From: Vombatus ursinus
Taxonomy: Eukaryota; Chordata; Mammalia; Diprotodontia; Vombatidae
DNA length: 64,000 bases
Direction of reading: 5' to 3'
NCBI RefSeq assembly: GCF_900497805.2
Contig: NW_020954719.1
Coordinates: forward strand, 3,717,699 to 3,781,698
The position numbers and the translations under genes were made by a program. Positions 1-11,347 of this stretch are shown here, in pieces (the stretch's first letter is position 1; the number at the start of each line of letters is the position of its first letter). Under the pieces are notes generated by a model, which ran no database searches, was not told the origin of the DNA, and saw nothing but the letters and a program-made list of their open reading frames with translations.

Positions 1-430
1 AAGCTTAGAATAATGCTTCTTGAACTCCAAGAGAGCAGAACATAACCTTTAACATAAAGTACAAAACGAAAGTTTTGTCAAGTAAGTTGAAAACTAAAAA
101 TAAATTAATTATCAAGGAAAAAAAATACAAAGTCAAGAAGAAATATGCTAGAAAAATTAGAAAATAACAAAAAGCAAGCTAACTATAAGAAGCTACTATG
201 TTGGCAGGGATGTGCAAAACACAATGACTCAGAAGAAAACAACAATGTGAAAACAGCTACAAAGATTCAAAGAAAAATCCAAGTTGGACACGAACCAAAC
301 AAGAATTCCTGGAAGAGATAGCGAGATGAGTGGTAGAGGAAAATTTGAGAAAACAAGTGGGTGTGATACAAGAAAATTATAAAAAGAGATTTATTAACTT
401 GGTAAAAGAAGCACAAAAAATTCTGAAAAA
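1..430 (+). mobile_element. L1 3' tail and L1 ORF1 5' fragment
   Basis: Positions 80-112 end in the tail typical of this L1 lineage (GTTGAAAACTAAAAATAAAT). From about 187 the sequence parallels the start of L1 ORF1 as seen near 1950 and 57690: GAAGCTACTATG, then an ACTCAGAAGAAAACAACAA stretch, then a coiled-coil coding part around 330-430 (translation VEENLRKQVGVIQENYKKR). It is a decayed fragment, broken off near 430. Confidence 0.6.
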
Positions 431-759
431 AATCTTTTATTTTTATTTTAGACAAATACAAAAACTTAAATATACAAGAAAACAAAAAGTAACATATTAT
501 AAACTTAAATATTGAAACTTAAATGCATAATAAGAAAAGAAAAAAAGCACTGTCATGAACAACAGAAGGCAAGAGAGGATTCAAAACACAGCAATAAATT
601 TCCATATCAAGAAAGCCTATATAATGAATACCATAAATTGGATTAAGAGCTGTCCATCTTTGTTTCCTTGAAAGTTGTCTTTTGTTCTCTGCTGCATACT
701 TCTTATTTTTCTTATCTCTCCCTTCCTCTAACCCCCCAAAAGCTACAATTAAGTAAAAA
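431..759. other. AT-rich stretch, nothing recognised
   Basis: Low-GC sequence between an L1 ORF1 fragment and a microsatellite. No coding frame, repeat family or site could be supported. Confidence 0.4.
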
Positions 760-935
760 TATACATATTATATATATACACATATATACATATAAACGAA
801 TACATACACACATATACATATATACATACATACATATATAGAAATATACACATGTGTTTATACACATACATTTACTTGAACATATAGATACTAAGACATC
901 TGTAATCATACTCATATATAGATATATATATTCAT
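760..935. repeat. TA/CATA-type microsatellite
   Basis: An imperfect run of TATA, CATA and TACATA units. Reading frames on either strand here are compositional artefacts. Confidence 0.85.
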
Positions 936-944
936 ATTCTAGAA

Positions 945-1827
945 TGAGAGGGTAAAATGGAAATTAAAAGAATCCACTGATCATCTCTTGAAAGAGAAAG
1001 ATCACCAAAATGAAAACTGAATATTATAACCAAATTCGAGAGCTCCCAGGTCCAGGAGAAAATAGTGCAAGCAGCAAAAAAAAAAAACCAAAACAATTCA
1101 AGCATCATAGAACCAGTCAGGTTTAAACACAAGATTTAGCAGCTTCTACATTAAAGGATCAGAGGACTTGGAATATGATATTTCAGAGGGCAAAAGAGCC
1201 AGGATTACAATCAAGAATCAGCTACCCAGAAATACAGTGTTTAATCCTTTAGGGGAAAAAATGGCCATTCAATGAAATAGAGGATTGTCAAACATTCTTG
1301 AGGAAAAGACAAGAGCTGAATAGAAAATTTGACTTTCAAACACAAGACTCAACATTCCCCAATTGATAAATGGTCAAAGGATGTGAACACGCAGTTCTCA
1401 GATGAAATTAAAGCCATCTACAGTCATATGAAAAAGTGCTCTAAATCACTATTGATTAGAGAAATGCAAATCAAAACAACTCTGAGGTACATCACACCTA
1501 TCAGATTGGCCAACATGACAAAACAACAAAATGATAAATGTTGGAGAAGATGTGGGAAAATTGGAACACTAATGCATTGTTAGTGGAGTTGTGAAATGAT
1601 CCAATCATTTTGGAGAGTAATTTGGAACTACACCCAAAGGGACATAAAAATGTGGATACCCTTTGACCCAGCACTTCTAGGGTTATATCCCAGAGAGATC
1701 ATACAAATGGGAAAAGGATCCACATGTACAAAAATATGTATAGCAGCTCTTTTTGTGGTGGTAAAGAATTGGAAATTGAGAGGATGCCCATCAATTGCGG
1801 AATGGCTGAGCAAGTTGTGGTATATGA
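945..1827 (+). mobile_element. internally deleted L1 (ORF1 end joined to ORF2 end)
   Basis: Positions 945-1350 match the C-terminal part of L1 ORF1 (compare 2570-2960), ending AGAAAATTTGACTTTCAAA. From 1350 the sequence becomes the C-terminal part of ORF2, with CATTCCCCAATTGATAAATGG and the Cys-rich block (CGKIGTLMHC), interrupted by stops. About 4 kb of normal L1 between these points is absent. It stops near 1827, where HAL1 5'UTR sequence begins. Confidence 0.75.
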
Positions 1828-2052
1828 AGCTTGGAACAGTATATTCTCCACATTGGAAGTAGACCCATACCTTCACAAAGAGTTTATAAGTCAAGTAATT
1901 GGCTGGGATCATGAGCAAGCAGCGCAAAAAGTCAGACCATAGAATCTTACTTTGATGACAAAGAAGATCAAAACATACAACCAGAAGAACACAACAAAGT
2001 CAAAGCGCCTATATCCAAAGCCTCCAAGAAAAAGAGGAATTGGGTTCAAGCC

Positions 2053-2397
2053 ATGAAAGAGCTCACAAAGGATTTTGAGAAGCAAGTAAGAGAAGTAGAG
2101 GAAAAACTGAGAGTGATGCAAGAAAATCATGAAAAACAAGTCAACAGCTTGCTAAAGGAGACCCAAAAAAATAATGAAGAAAATAACACCTTAAAAAATG
2201 GCCTAACCCAAATGGCAAAAGAGGTCCAAAAAGCCAATGAGGAGAAGAATGCCTTAAAAAGCAAAATTGGTCAAATAGAAAAAGAAGTCCAAAAGTTTAC
2301 TGAAGAAAATACTTCCTTAAAAATTAGAATGGAGCAATTGGAAGCTAGTGACGTTATGAGAAATCAAGACATTGTAAAACAAATTCAAAAGAATTAA
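2053..2397 (+). pseudogene. L1/HAL1 ORF1 coiled-coil remnant
   Basis: An open piece of 114 codons covers the coiled-coil half of ORF1p, the RNA-binding chaperone of L1. Heptads rich in Glu, Lys, Asn and Leu run throughout (EEKNALKSKIGQIEKEVQK). The true start lies upstream at 1911 in another frame. A TAA at 2395 ends the piece within the KQIQKN motif, before the RRM. The downstream RRM and C-terminal domains continue in nucleotide similarity to about 2975 but are not open. Confidence 0.75.
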
Positions 2398-3117
2398 AAA
2401 ATAGAAAACAATGTGAAATATCTCACTGGAAAAACAACTGACCTGGAAAATTGATCCAAGAGAGAGAATTTTAATATTATTTGACTATCTGAAAGTCACG
2501 ATCAACAAAAAGCCTAGACATCATCTTTCAAGAAATTATCAAGGAAAACTGCCCTGACATTCTAGACCCAGAGGGTAAATAGAAATTGAAAGAATCCACT
2601 AATCTCTTCCTGAAAGAGATCCCCAAAGGAAAACTCTTAGGAATATTGTAGCCAAAGTCCAGAATTCCCAGGTCAAGGAGAAAATATTGCAAGCAGCCAG
2701 AAAGAAACAATTCAACTATTGTGGAAACACAATCAGAATAACACAAGATTTAGCAGCTTCTAAATAAAGGGACCAGAGGGCATAGAATATAATATTCTGG
2801 AGGGCCAAGGAGATAGGATTACAACCAAGAATCATCTACCCAGCAAAACTGAACATCATCCTTCAGGGGGACAAATGGACATTCAGTGAAATAGAAGACT
2901 TTCAAGCATTCTTGATGAAAAGACCAGAGCTGAATAGAAAATTTGACTTGAAGATACAAGACTCAAGAGAAACATGAAGAGACAAATGGGAAAGAGAAAT
3001 CATAAGAGATTTATTAAGGCTAAACTGTTTACATTCCACATAGAAAGATGATTTTTGTAACTCATGAGTCCTTTGTCAGTATTAGAGTAGTTGGAGGGGA
3101 AAAAATTACATGTATGC

Positions 3118-3129
3118 ATATAGATAGAC

Positions 3130-3188
<59 letters not shown>

Positions 3189-3198
3189 NNNNNNNNNN

Positions 3199-3245
<47 letters not shown>

Positions 3246-3265
3246 AAGATGAATAGATAGATAGA
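3118..3265. repeat. (TAGA)n microsatellite with 10-N gap
   Basis: A nearly pure ATAG tract of about 140 bp, broken by N at 3189-3198. Interruptions (GACAGA, GAAAGATGAATAG) sit at the ends. The same place in the minus-strand HAL1 (8597-8632) has a short tract, so the seed belongs to the family. Confidence 0.95.
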
Positions 3266-4089
3266 GGGCACAGGGTGAGTTGAAGATGAAGGGATGACAT
3301 CTGGAGAATAAAATTAAGGGGTGAGAGAGGATTATACTATGAAAAGGAGAAAGTAGAATGGGGTAAATTATCTCACGTAAAACAGACAAGAAAAGGCTTT
3401 TACAGTGGAGAGGAAACAGGGGAAGGTGAGAGGGAATGAGTGAACAGTATTCTCATCAGATTTGGTTTAAGGAGACAATAACATACACACTCAATTGGGT
3501 ATGGAAATCTATCTTACCCCACAGGAAAATGGGGTGGGGGAAGTAGACAAGAGAGCAGGAGCATGATAGAAGGGAGGGCAGATTGGGTGAGGAGGTAATC
3601 AGAAGCAAACACTTCTAAGGAAGGATAGGGTCAAAAGAGAGAATAGGATAAACGGGGGGTGGGATAGGAATAAGGGAATATATTTTTAGTTTTTAACATG
3701 ACTACTAAGGAAGTGTTTTGCATGACTACACATGTATAACCTGTATCGAGTTGCTTGCCTTCTCAATGAGAGTGGGTGGGGGAGGAAGGGAGAAAATTTA
3801 GACCCCAAAGTTTTAAAAACAAAAGTTAAAAAAATTGTTTTCACATGCAACTGGGAAATAAGATATACAGGAAATGGGGTATAGAAATCTATCCTGCCCT
3901 ACAGAAAACTGAAGGGGAAGGGGATAAGAGAAGGGAGGGGGAGAGACAGAAGGGAGGGCAGATTAGGAGAAGGGGTATTCAGAATGCACACCATCTTGGG
4001 GTGGGGGGAGGGACGAGATGGGGAGAAAATTTGAGACTCAAAATTTGTGAAAGTAAACGTTGAAAACTAAAAATAAATAAATTAATTTA

Positions 4090-4242
4090 AAAATAGAAAA
4101 TAAAGTCAAAAGAATGAAAAAAACAGAAGAAAATGTCAAATATCTCGTTGGAAAAACAACTGACCTTGAAAACAGATCAAGGAGAAGAAATTTGCAATTG
4201 ACCTTGAAATTAGAATGAAGAGAAGAAATTTAAAGATTATTG
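4090..4242 (+). mobile_element. old L1, part 1 (ORF1 middle)
   Basis: The ORF1 segment AATGTCAAATATCTCGTTGG (NVKYLIGKTTDLENRS-like) has a small internal repeat. It is interrupted at 4242 by the L1 at 4243-5479 and resumes at 5480. Confidence 0.7.
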
Positions 4243-5479
4243 GCCTACACAAGCAAATTAGGAAAGTAAGAAATAGTTTACCTGTCATACCAATGGAGAA
4301 GGGAAGAATTTTTGACCAAATAAGAGATAAAAAGCCCTGCAAGGTATAAAATGGATAAATTTGATTATATTAAATTTAAATGTTTTACACAAACAAAATC
4401 AATGTAACCAAGATTAGAAGGAAAGCAAAAAGCTGGGAAAGAATCTTTACAGCAAATGTCTCTGATAAAGGTCTCATTTTTCAAACATATAGAACTGAGC
4501 CAAATTTGTAAGAATAGAAACCATTCATAATTGATAAATGGTCAAAGGATATGAACAGGCAATTTTCAGATAAGGAAATCAGAACTATCTATAAATAGAT
4601 AAAAATGCTCTATTGATTAGAGAAATATAAATTAAAAGAACTCTGAGGAACCACTTTACATCTATCAGATTGGCTAATGTGCCAAAAAAGGAAAATGATA
4701 AATGTTAGAGAAAATGTGGGAAAATTGGGACTGTTACAATGCACTGTAGGTAGAGTTGTGCATTGATCCAATCATTCTGGAGAGCAATTTGGTACTATGC
4801 CCCAAAGACAATCAAATCATGCATACCCTTTGACCCAGCAATACCATTGTTTCCCAAATAGGCACCCATATATACAAAAATATTTATAGCAGTTCTTTTT
4901 GTGGTGGCAAAGAATTGGAAATTGAAGGGATGACCATCAGTTGGGCAATGGCTGAACAAGTTGTAGTACATAAATGTAATAGCACTATTGTGCTATAAGA
5001 AATGATGAGCAGACAGATTTCAGAAAAACCTGGAAAGACTTGTATGCACTGATGAAAGTGAAATGAGCAGAATTAGGAAAACACTGTACAAAGTAACAAC
5101 AACATTGTGCAATCTATGAATGACTTAGTTCTTCTCAGCAATACAATGTTCCATGACAATTCCAGAACACTCATAATGGAAAATGTTATCTATATCCAGA
5201 GAAAGAAATGATGGAGTCTGAATGCAGATTGAGGCATATTATTTTCACTTTATTTTTTGTGTGTGTTTTTTTTCCTTTTGTTCTGTTTCTTCTTTCACAA
5301 CATGACTAATATGGGAATGTTTTACACTATTGCATAAATATATCCTAGATCAAATTGTTTAATGTTTCAGGGATGGCCAGGCTTTTATGGAAGAGAGGGA
5401 GAAAAATCTGGAACTCAATTTTTTTAAATGAACATTACAAATTGTATTTACATGTAACTGGAAAAAATAAAATACTATT
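4243..5479 (+). mobile_element. 5'-truncated L1 inserted in old L1 ORF1
   Basis: It holds the ORF2 C-terminal part (about 4260-5100) and a 3'UTR ending in TGGAAAAAATAAAATACTATT. Flanks AAAGATTATTGG (4232) and AAAATTATTAG (5480) form a diverged target-site duplication. ORF2 frames are heavily broken. The host ORF1 continues collinearly on the right. Confidence 0.75.
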
Positions 5480-5991
5480 AAAATTATTAGTCTCCCTGAA
5501 AGCAACAGCATCTTTTAAGAGATTATAAAGGAAAAATGTCCAAATATTCTAGAAACAGAAGGCAAAATAGAAATAGAAAGAATCTACTTATCACCTCCTG
5601 AAAGAGATCTTAAAATGAAAACTCACAGAAATGTTACAGTCAAAATTCCAAGTCTTTCAGGTCAAAAAGAACACACTTCAAGCAGCCAGAAAAGAACAGC
5701 TCAAATGTCATGGAGTCACAGTCAGGATTACACAAGATTTAGGAGTTTCCAAATTAAAGGAGTACAGGGATTAGAATATGATATTCCAAAAGGCAAAAGT
5801 ATCCAGAATTACCTACTCAGCAAAAAGGAGTATAATCCTTTAGGAGAAAAATGGGATATTTAATGAAAGAGAAAACTTTCAAGCATTCCTGATGAAAAGT
5901 CCAGAGATGAACAGAAAATCTGATATCTGAACACAAAATTCAAGAGAAGCATAAAAAGGTAAACATGAAAAGGAAATCATAAGAGACTCAA
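5480..5991 (+). mobile_element. old L1, part 2 (ORF1 C-terminal half)
   Basis: It continues ORF1 from 4242: CTCCCTGAAAGC, the region matching IEIERI, and the C-terminal part with GGCAAAAGTATCCAGAATTA. An open piece at 5615-5863 is a remnant only. Its last 98 nt (5894-5991) are repeated at 11710-11807. Confidence 0.75.
5894..5991 (+). repeat. left copy of 98-bp direct repeat flanking an L1
   Basis: It matches 11710-11807 at 92 of 98 positions with no gaps (my count), starting GAAAAGTCCAGAGATGAACA. It lies exactly at the 5' edge of the L1 at 5992-11709. Confidence 0.85.
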
Positions 5992-6013
5992 ATATTCTTT
6001 TTATGATACAAAT

Positions 6014-7342
6014 ATGGTAGTGATACCTAAACCAGGAAGAGTCAAAACAGAGAAAGAAAACTGCAGACCAATTTCTCTAATGAATATAGATACAAAAATT
6101 TTAAAGAAAATATTAGCAAATAGATTACAGCAATTTATCACAAGAATAATACACTATGACCAGGTACAATTTATACCAGGAATGCAGGGCTGGTTCAATA
6201 TTAGGAAAACTATCAGCATAATTCATCATATCAACAACAAAACTAACAAAAACCACATGATCATCTCAATAGATGCAGAAAAAGCTTCTGACAAAATACA
6301 ATACCCATTCCTATTTTTTTTTGTAGGCAATTGGGGTTAAGTGACTTGCCCAGGGTCACACAGCTAGTAAGTGTCAAGTATTGGTCTGAGGCCAAATTTG
6401 AACGCAGGTCCTCCTGACTTCGGGCCGGTGCTCTATCCACTGCAGCACCTAGCTGCCCCTATACCCATTCTTATTAAAAACACTAGAGAGCATAGGTATA
6501 AATGGAGTCTTCCTTAAAATAATAAATAGCATCTATCTTCAGCAAGCAAAACATGTAATGGGGACAAGCTAGAAGCATTTCCAATAAGATAGGGAGTGAA
6601 ACAAGGATGTCCATTATCACGGCCGTTATTCAATATCATACTGGAAACATTAGTTTTAGCAATAAGAGAAGAAAAAGAAATTAAAAGGATTAGAACAGGC
6701 AAAGAAGAAAAAAAGCTATCACACTTTGCAGATGACATAATGATATACTTAGAGAATCCCAGAGAATCAAGTAAAAAACTACTTGAAATAATAAACAACT
6801 TTAGCAAAGTTGCAGGCTATAAAATAAACCCACATAAATCATCAGCATTTCTATATATTACCAACAAAGCCCAACAGGAAGAGATAGAAAGAGAAATTCC
6901 ATTTAAACTTACTGTAGACATTATAAAATATTTAGGAGTCTACATCCCGAAACAAACCCAGGAACTCTATGAACACAATTACAAAACACTTTTCACACAA
7001 ATAAAGTCAGATCTAAATAATTGGAAAAACATCAGTTGCTCATGGGTAGGCCAAGTTAATATAATAAAAATGACAATTCTACCTAAGTTAATTTACTTAT
7101 TCAGTGCCATACCAATCAAACTACCAAAAAGTTATTTTAGAGAGTTAGAAAAAATAATAACAAGATTCATTTGGAAGAAGAAAAGGTCCAGAATATCAGG
7201 AGAACTAATGAAAAGAAATGCTGGGGAAGGTGGCCTAGCCATTCCAGATCTTAAATTGTATTATAAAGCAGCAATCATCAAAATTGGTTGGTACTGGCTA
7301 AGAAATAGAGTGGTGGATCAATGGAATAGGTTAAATATGTAA
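6014..7342 (+). pseudogene. L1 ORF2 reverse transcriptase remnant
   Basis: The N-side of the RT is at 6014-6313 ([35 protein letters not shown]), split by a SINE. An open block of 248 codons at 6596-7342 holds the core: KQGCPLSRPLFNI, the catalytic FADDIMIYLENP, and then the thumb ([19 protein letters not shown]). FADD is the L1 form of the YxDD active site, so the catalytic Asp pair is kept in this piece. TAA at 7340 ends it where other copies read on. The missing endonuclease, SINE and HAL1 make it non-functional. Confidence 0.85.
6314..6460 (-). mobile_element. tRNA-derived marsupial SINE
   Basis: Reverse orientation. The head GGGGCAGCTAGGTGCTGCAG lies at the right end, the A- and B-box-like parts follow (B box near GCGTTCAAATTTGG), and the A-tail reads as T at 6314-6322. 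Direct repeats ATACCCATTC flank it at about 6301 and 6461. Confidence 0.85.
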
Positions 7343-8765
7343 GACACAGTAGTCGATGACTATAGTAATCTATTATTTGGTAAACCCAAAGACCCTACCT
7401 TCTGGATAAGAACCTACTCTTTGAAAAAAACTGCTGGGAAAACTGGAAAAGAGTATGGCACAAAGTAGGCATAGACCAAAATCTCACACCATATAACAAA
7501 ATAAAGTCAAAATGGGTTCATGATTTAGATATAAAGGCTGATACTATAAGCAAACTGGGAGAGCAAGGAATAGTTTACCTATCAGATCTATGGAGAAAAG
7601 AAGAATTCATGACCAAACAGGAGATAGAGAATATTACGAAAAGCAAAACGGATGACTTTGATTACATTAAATTGAAAAGTTTTTGCACCAACAAAGCCAA
7701 TGCAACTAAGACTAGAAGGAAGGTAGAAAATTGGGAAAGAATTATTTTTATATTATGTAAATTTTTATTTATTTTTTTGTTTTCAACATTTACTTCCACA
7801 AGATTTTGAGTTCCCAACTTTCACCCCATCTCGCCCCTCCCCCCACCTCAAGCTGGCATGCATTCTGAACACCCCTTTCCCTGGTCTGCCTTCTTTTCTA
7901 TCTCTCCCCCCCTTCTCTTATCCCCATCCCCTTCGATTTTCCTGTAGGGCAGGATGGATTTCTGTACCCCATTTCCTGTATTTCTTATTTCCCAGTTGCA
8001 TGTGAAAACATTTTTTTAAACATGTGTTTTGAAAACTTTGGGTTCCAAATTTTCTCCCTTCCTCCCTCCCCACCCACCATCATTGATAAGGCAAGCAACT
8101 AAATATAGGTTATATATGTGCAGTCATGCAAAACACTTACATAGTAGACATGCTGTGAAAAACCAACTCTATTTCCCTTAATCCTATCCCACCCCCCCAT
8201 TTATTCTATTCTTTCTTTGGACTCTGACCCTCCTCAGAAGTACTTGCTTCTGATTACTCCCTTTCCCAATCTGCCCTCCTCTCTATCATCCCCGGAGTCT
8301 CTTGTCCCCCACCCCCTACATTTTCCTGTAGGGTAAACAAATCTCCATACCCAATGGAGTGTGTATGTTATTCCTTCCTTAAGTCAAATTCTATGAGAAG
8401 AAGACTCACTCATTCCCTCTCACCTTCCCCCATTTCTCCTCCACTGGGGAAAAGTCTTTTCTTCTCTGCTTTTTTTTTGTGAGGTAATTTACCCCACTCT
8501 ACCTCTCCCTTTCTCCTTCTCCTAGTATAATCCTCTCTCACCCTTAATTTTATTCTCCAGATATGACCCCTTCATCTTCAATTCACTCTGTGCCCTCTAT
8601 CTATCTATCTATATCTATATATACATACATATAATTTTTTCGCCTCCTACTAGCCTAGTACTGACAAAGGTCTCATGAGTTACAAATATCATCTTTCCAT
8701 GCAAGGAATGTAAACAGTTCAACCTTAATAAGTCTCTTATGATTTTGTCTTTCCTGTTTACATCT

Positions 8766-9849
8766 TCATGTTCCACTTGAGTCTTGTATTTGAAAACCAA
8801 ATTTTCTATTCAGCTCTGGTCTTTTCATCAAGAATGACTGAAAGTCCTCTATTTCACTGAATGACCATTTTTTCCCTGGAAGGATTATACTCAGATTTGC
8901 TGGGTAGGTGATTCTTGGTTGTAATCCTATCTCCTTTGCCCTCCGGAATATTATATTCCATGCCCTGTGGCCCCTTAATGTAGAAGCAGCTAAATCTTGT
9001 GTTATCCTGATTGTGTTTCCACAATACTTGAATTGTTTCTTTCTGGCTGCTTGTAATATTTTCTCCTTGACCTGAGAACTCTGGAATTTGGCTACAATAT
9101 TCCTAGGAGTTTTCCTTTGGGGATCTCTTTCAGGAGGTGATTGGTGGATTCTTTCAATTTCTATTTTGCCCCCTGGTTTTAAAATGTCAGGGCAGTTTTC
9201 CTTGATAATTTCTTGAAAGATGATGTCAAGGCTCTTCTGTTGATCATGGCTTTCAGATAGTCTAATGATTTTTAAATTCTCTCTCCTGGATCGATTTTCC
9301 AGGTCAGTTGTTTTTCCAATGAGATATTTCACATTGTTTTCTAATTTTTCATTCTTTTGGATTTGTTTTACAGTGTCTTGATTTCTCATAAAGTCACTAG
9401 CTTCCAATTGCTCTATTCTAATTTTTAAGGAATTATTTTCTTCAGTAATCTTTTGGACTTCTTTTTCCATTTGGCCAATTTTGTTTTTTAGGGCATTCTT
9501 CTCCTCATTGGCTTTTTGGACCTCTTTTGCCATTTGGGTTAGGCCATTTTTTAAGGTGTTATTTTCTTCAGTATTTTTTTGGGTCTCCTTTAGGCAATCT
9601 GTTGACTTGTTTTTCATGATCTTCTTGCATCATTTTCATTTCTCTTCCCAGTTTTTCCTCTACTTCTCTTACTTGCTTCTCAAAATCCCTTTCAAGCTCT
9701 TCCAAGGCCTGGGACTGATTCATATTCTTCTTGGAGGCTTTGGATGTAGGAGCTTTGGCTTCGTTGTCTTTTTCTGGTTGTATATTTTGATCTTCTTTAT
9801 CACCAAAGTAAGGTAATATAGTCTGACTCTTTTTGCACTGCTTACTCAT
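8766..9849 (-). pseudogene. HAL1 ORF1, about 360 codons, one frameshift
   Basis: ORF1p is the trimeric RNA-binding chaperone of L1 elements. The chosen start is MSKQCKKSQTI at 9849, because the other HAL1 copy keeps this ATG (1911) but not the ATG at 9861. Two overlapping open pieces (to about 9568, and 9617-8766) cover nearly the whole protein, so one frameshift near 9570-9617 separates them. Domain order: a basic N-terminus, a long coiled coil (KEVQKANEEKNALKNKIGQ), the RRM (NLKIIRLSES; GGKIEIERIHQSPPERDP; PRNIVAKFQSS), then the C-terminal domain (AWNIIFRRAKEIGLQPRI). Being almost open suggests fairly recent activity. Confidence 0.85.
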
Positions 9850-10620
9850 GATCCTGGCCAATTACTTGACTTTTAAACTCTTTGTTAAGGTAAAAGTCTG
9901 CTTGCCATATGCAGAATGTAGTGTCCCAAGCTTTGGGGGTTTGTACGGCTGTTTTCAGAGATATTTCTAGGGACCTGAAAATTTTCAATTCTTCCAAGGT
10001 GCTATGGTAAGGGGCAAGGTGTTTTCTCTCCACCGCCACAAGAAGCTTCACCACACCAGCATTCCTCCTCGCCCCAGGACCACCCCTCAGAACTGTGACC
10101 CAGATCCAAGCACCGGTAAATAAAGAGATTCCTGCCTCAGCACTGGCAAAGAGATCCCTGCAATCCCCCTCTGATCAGCCACACAATTCCCCCTCAGTCT
10201 GTGGACTGGAAGCTCAGTAAACAGCCGTGGCCTCTGAGGCAGCTGAGACCTAGCTCCTTCTCTCACCGCAGTCACAGACTTTTCCCACTGACCTTCCAAG
10301 TTGTCTTTGGCATTTCTGGGTTGAGAACTCTGGAAACCGCCACAGCTGCCCGCGATTCAGTCCTCTGAGGCCTAATCCGGGTCCCTGCAGCCTGTGAGCC
10401 CACGCCGCACTGCTCTCCTCTCTCCCTGCCCGGCACAATATACCTTTCCAATCAACCGTCCAGGCTGTCTTTGGCTGGAAATTTGTTTCACTCTGTCTTT
10501 TTGTGGGTTTTGCTGCTTTAGAATTTTAGAGCCATTTTTTATAGGTATTAGGAGGGGTTTGGGGGGAGAGCTCCAGCAAGTCACTGCTTTCCCTCCACCA
10601 TCTTGGTTCCATCCCCCTCA
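9850..10620 (-). promoter_or_regulatory. HAL1 5'UTR with internal promoter-like start
   Basis: This is the region before ORF1, GC-richer than its surroundings, with several short frames. CCAAGATGG at 10606-10598 sits about 15 nt from the element's 5' end. That is the position and sequence of the YY1 site that sets transcription start in human L1. Promoter function is inferred from this and from the full-length 5' end. Confidence 0.55.
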
Positions 10621-11347
10621 GGAAAGAATTTTTACAACCAGTCTGTCTGATAAGGGCCTCATTTTTAAAATACATAGAGAATTAAGTCAAATTTATAAGA
10701 ATACAAGCCATTCCCCAGTTGATAAATGGTCAAAGGATATGAACAGGCAGTTCTCAGATGAAGAAATTAAAAGCCATCCATAGTCATATGAAAAAATGCT
10801 CTAAATCACTATTGATTAGAAAAATGCAAATCAAAACAACTCTGACGCACCACATCACACCTACCAGATTGGTCAACATGACAAAACAGGAATATGATAA
10901 ATGTTGGAGAAGATGTGGGAAAATTGGGACACTAATGCATTGTTGGTGGAGTTGTGAAATGATCCATCTACTTTGGAGAGCAATTTCTAACTATGCCCAA
11001 AGGGCTATAAAAATGTGCATACCCTGGTTGACCCAGCAATAACACTTCTAGAGCTATATCCCAAAGAGATCACACAAATGGGAAAAGGACCTACATGTAC
11101 AAAAACATTCATAGCAGCTCTTTTTGTGGTGGCAAAGAATTGGAAATTGAGAGGATACCCATCAATTGGGGAATGGCTGAGTAAGTTGTGGTATATGAAT
11201 GTGATGGAATACTACTGTGCTATAAGAAATGATGAACAGGCTGACTTCAGAAAAACCTGGAAAGACTTGTATGGTCTGATGCTGAGTGAAGTGAGCAGAA
11301 CCAAGAGAATGTTGAACACAGTAACAGCCATGTTGTGCGATAACTAA
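10621..11347 (+). pseudogene. L1 ORF2 C-terminal remnant
   Basis: It continues the ORF2 interrupted at 7743. Two overlapping open pieces (10758-11042 and 11015-11347) differ in frame. The conserved Cys-rich motif CGKIGTLMHCWWSC and the tail LYGLMLSEVSRTKRML are present. The stop TAA near 11345 is where other copies end. The 3'UTR runs from there to 11709. Confidence 0.8.

Larger units (their letters stand above)
1828..4085 (+). mobile_element. HAL1 (half-L1), plus strand, 5'-truncated
   Basis: The order is a short end of the 5'UTR (1828-1910), ORF1 (1911 to about 2975), then about 1.1 kb of non-coding 3' region ending GTTGAAAACTAAAAATAAAT at about 4080. ORF2 is absent. The layout matches the minus-strand copy at 7744-10620. 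The start ATGAGCAAGCAGCGC at 1911 corresponds to the MSKQ start of that copy. ORF1 is frameshifted and has stops; its longest open part is 2053-2397, a coiled coil (KEVQKANEEKNALKSKIGQ). The 3' region holds an expanded TAGA tract and a 10-N gap. Confidence 0.8.
7744..10620 (-). mobile_element. full-length HAL1 inserted in L1 ORF2
   Basis: The element is 2.9 kb with a target-site duplication GGAAAGAATT at 7734-7743 and 10621-10630. Read on the minus strand: a GC-richer 5'UTR (10620-9850) opening with GGAACCAAGATGGTGG, ORF1 (9849-8766), and about 1 kb of non-coding 3' region ending in A-rich sequence at 7744. No ORF2 is present. It is the least damaged LINE in the window and younger than the L1 it interrupts. 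Confidence 0.88.

Noticed and set aside
3118-3265. Regular short repeats as a CRISPR array
   Set aside because: Pure tetranucleotide without spacers in a vertebrate genome.
3000-3389. Frames rich in SIYL repeats
   Set aside because: Translation of the TAGA microsatellite inside a HAL1; not a protein.
9481-9816. Plus-strand frame of 111 codons
   Set aside because: Antisense shadow of HAL1 ORF1, whose coiled-coil codons read as Phe and Leu rich on the other strand.
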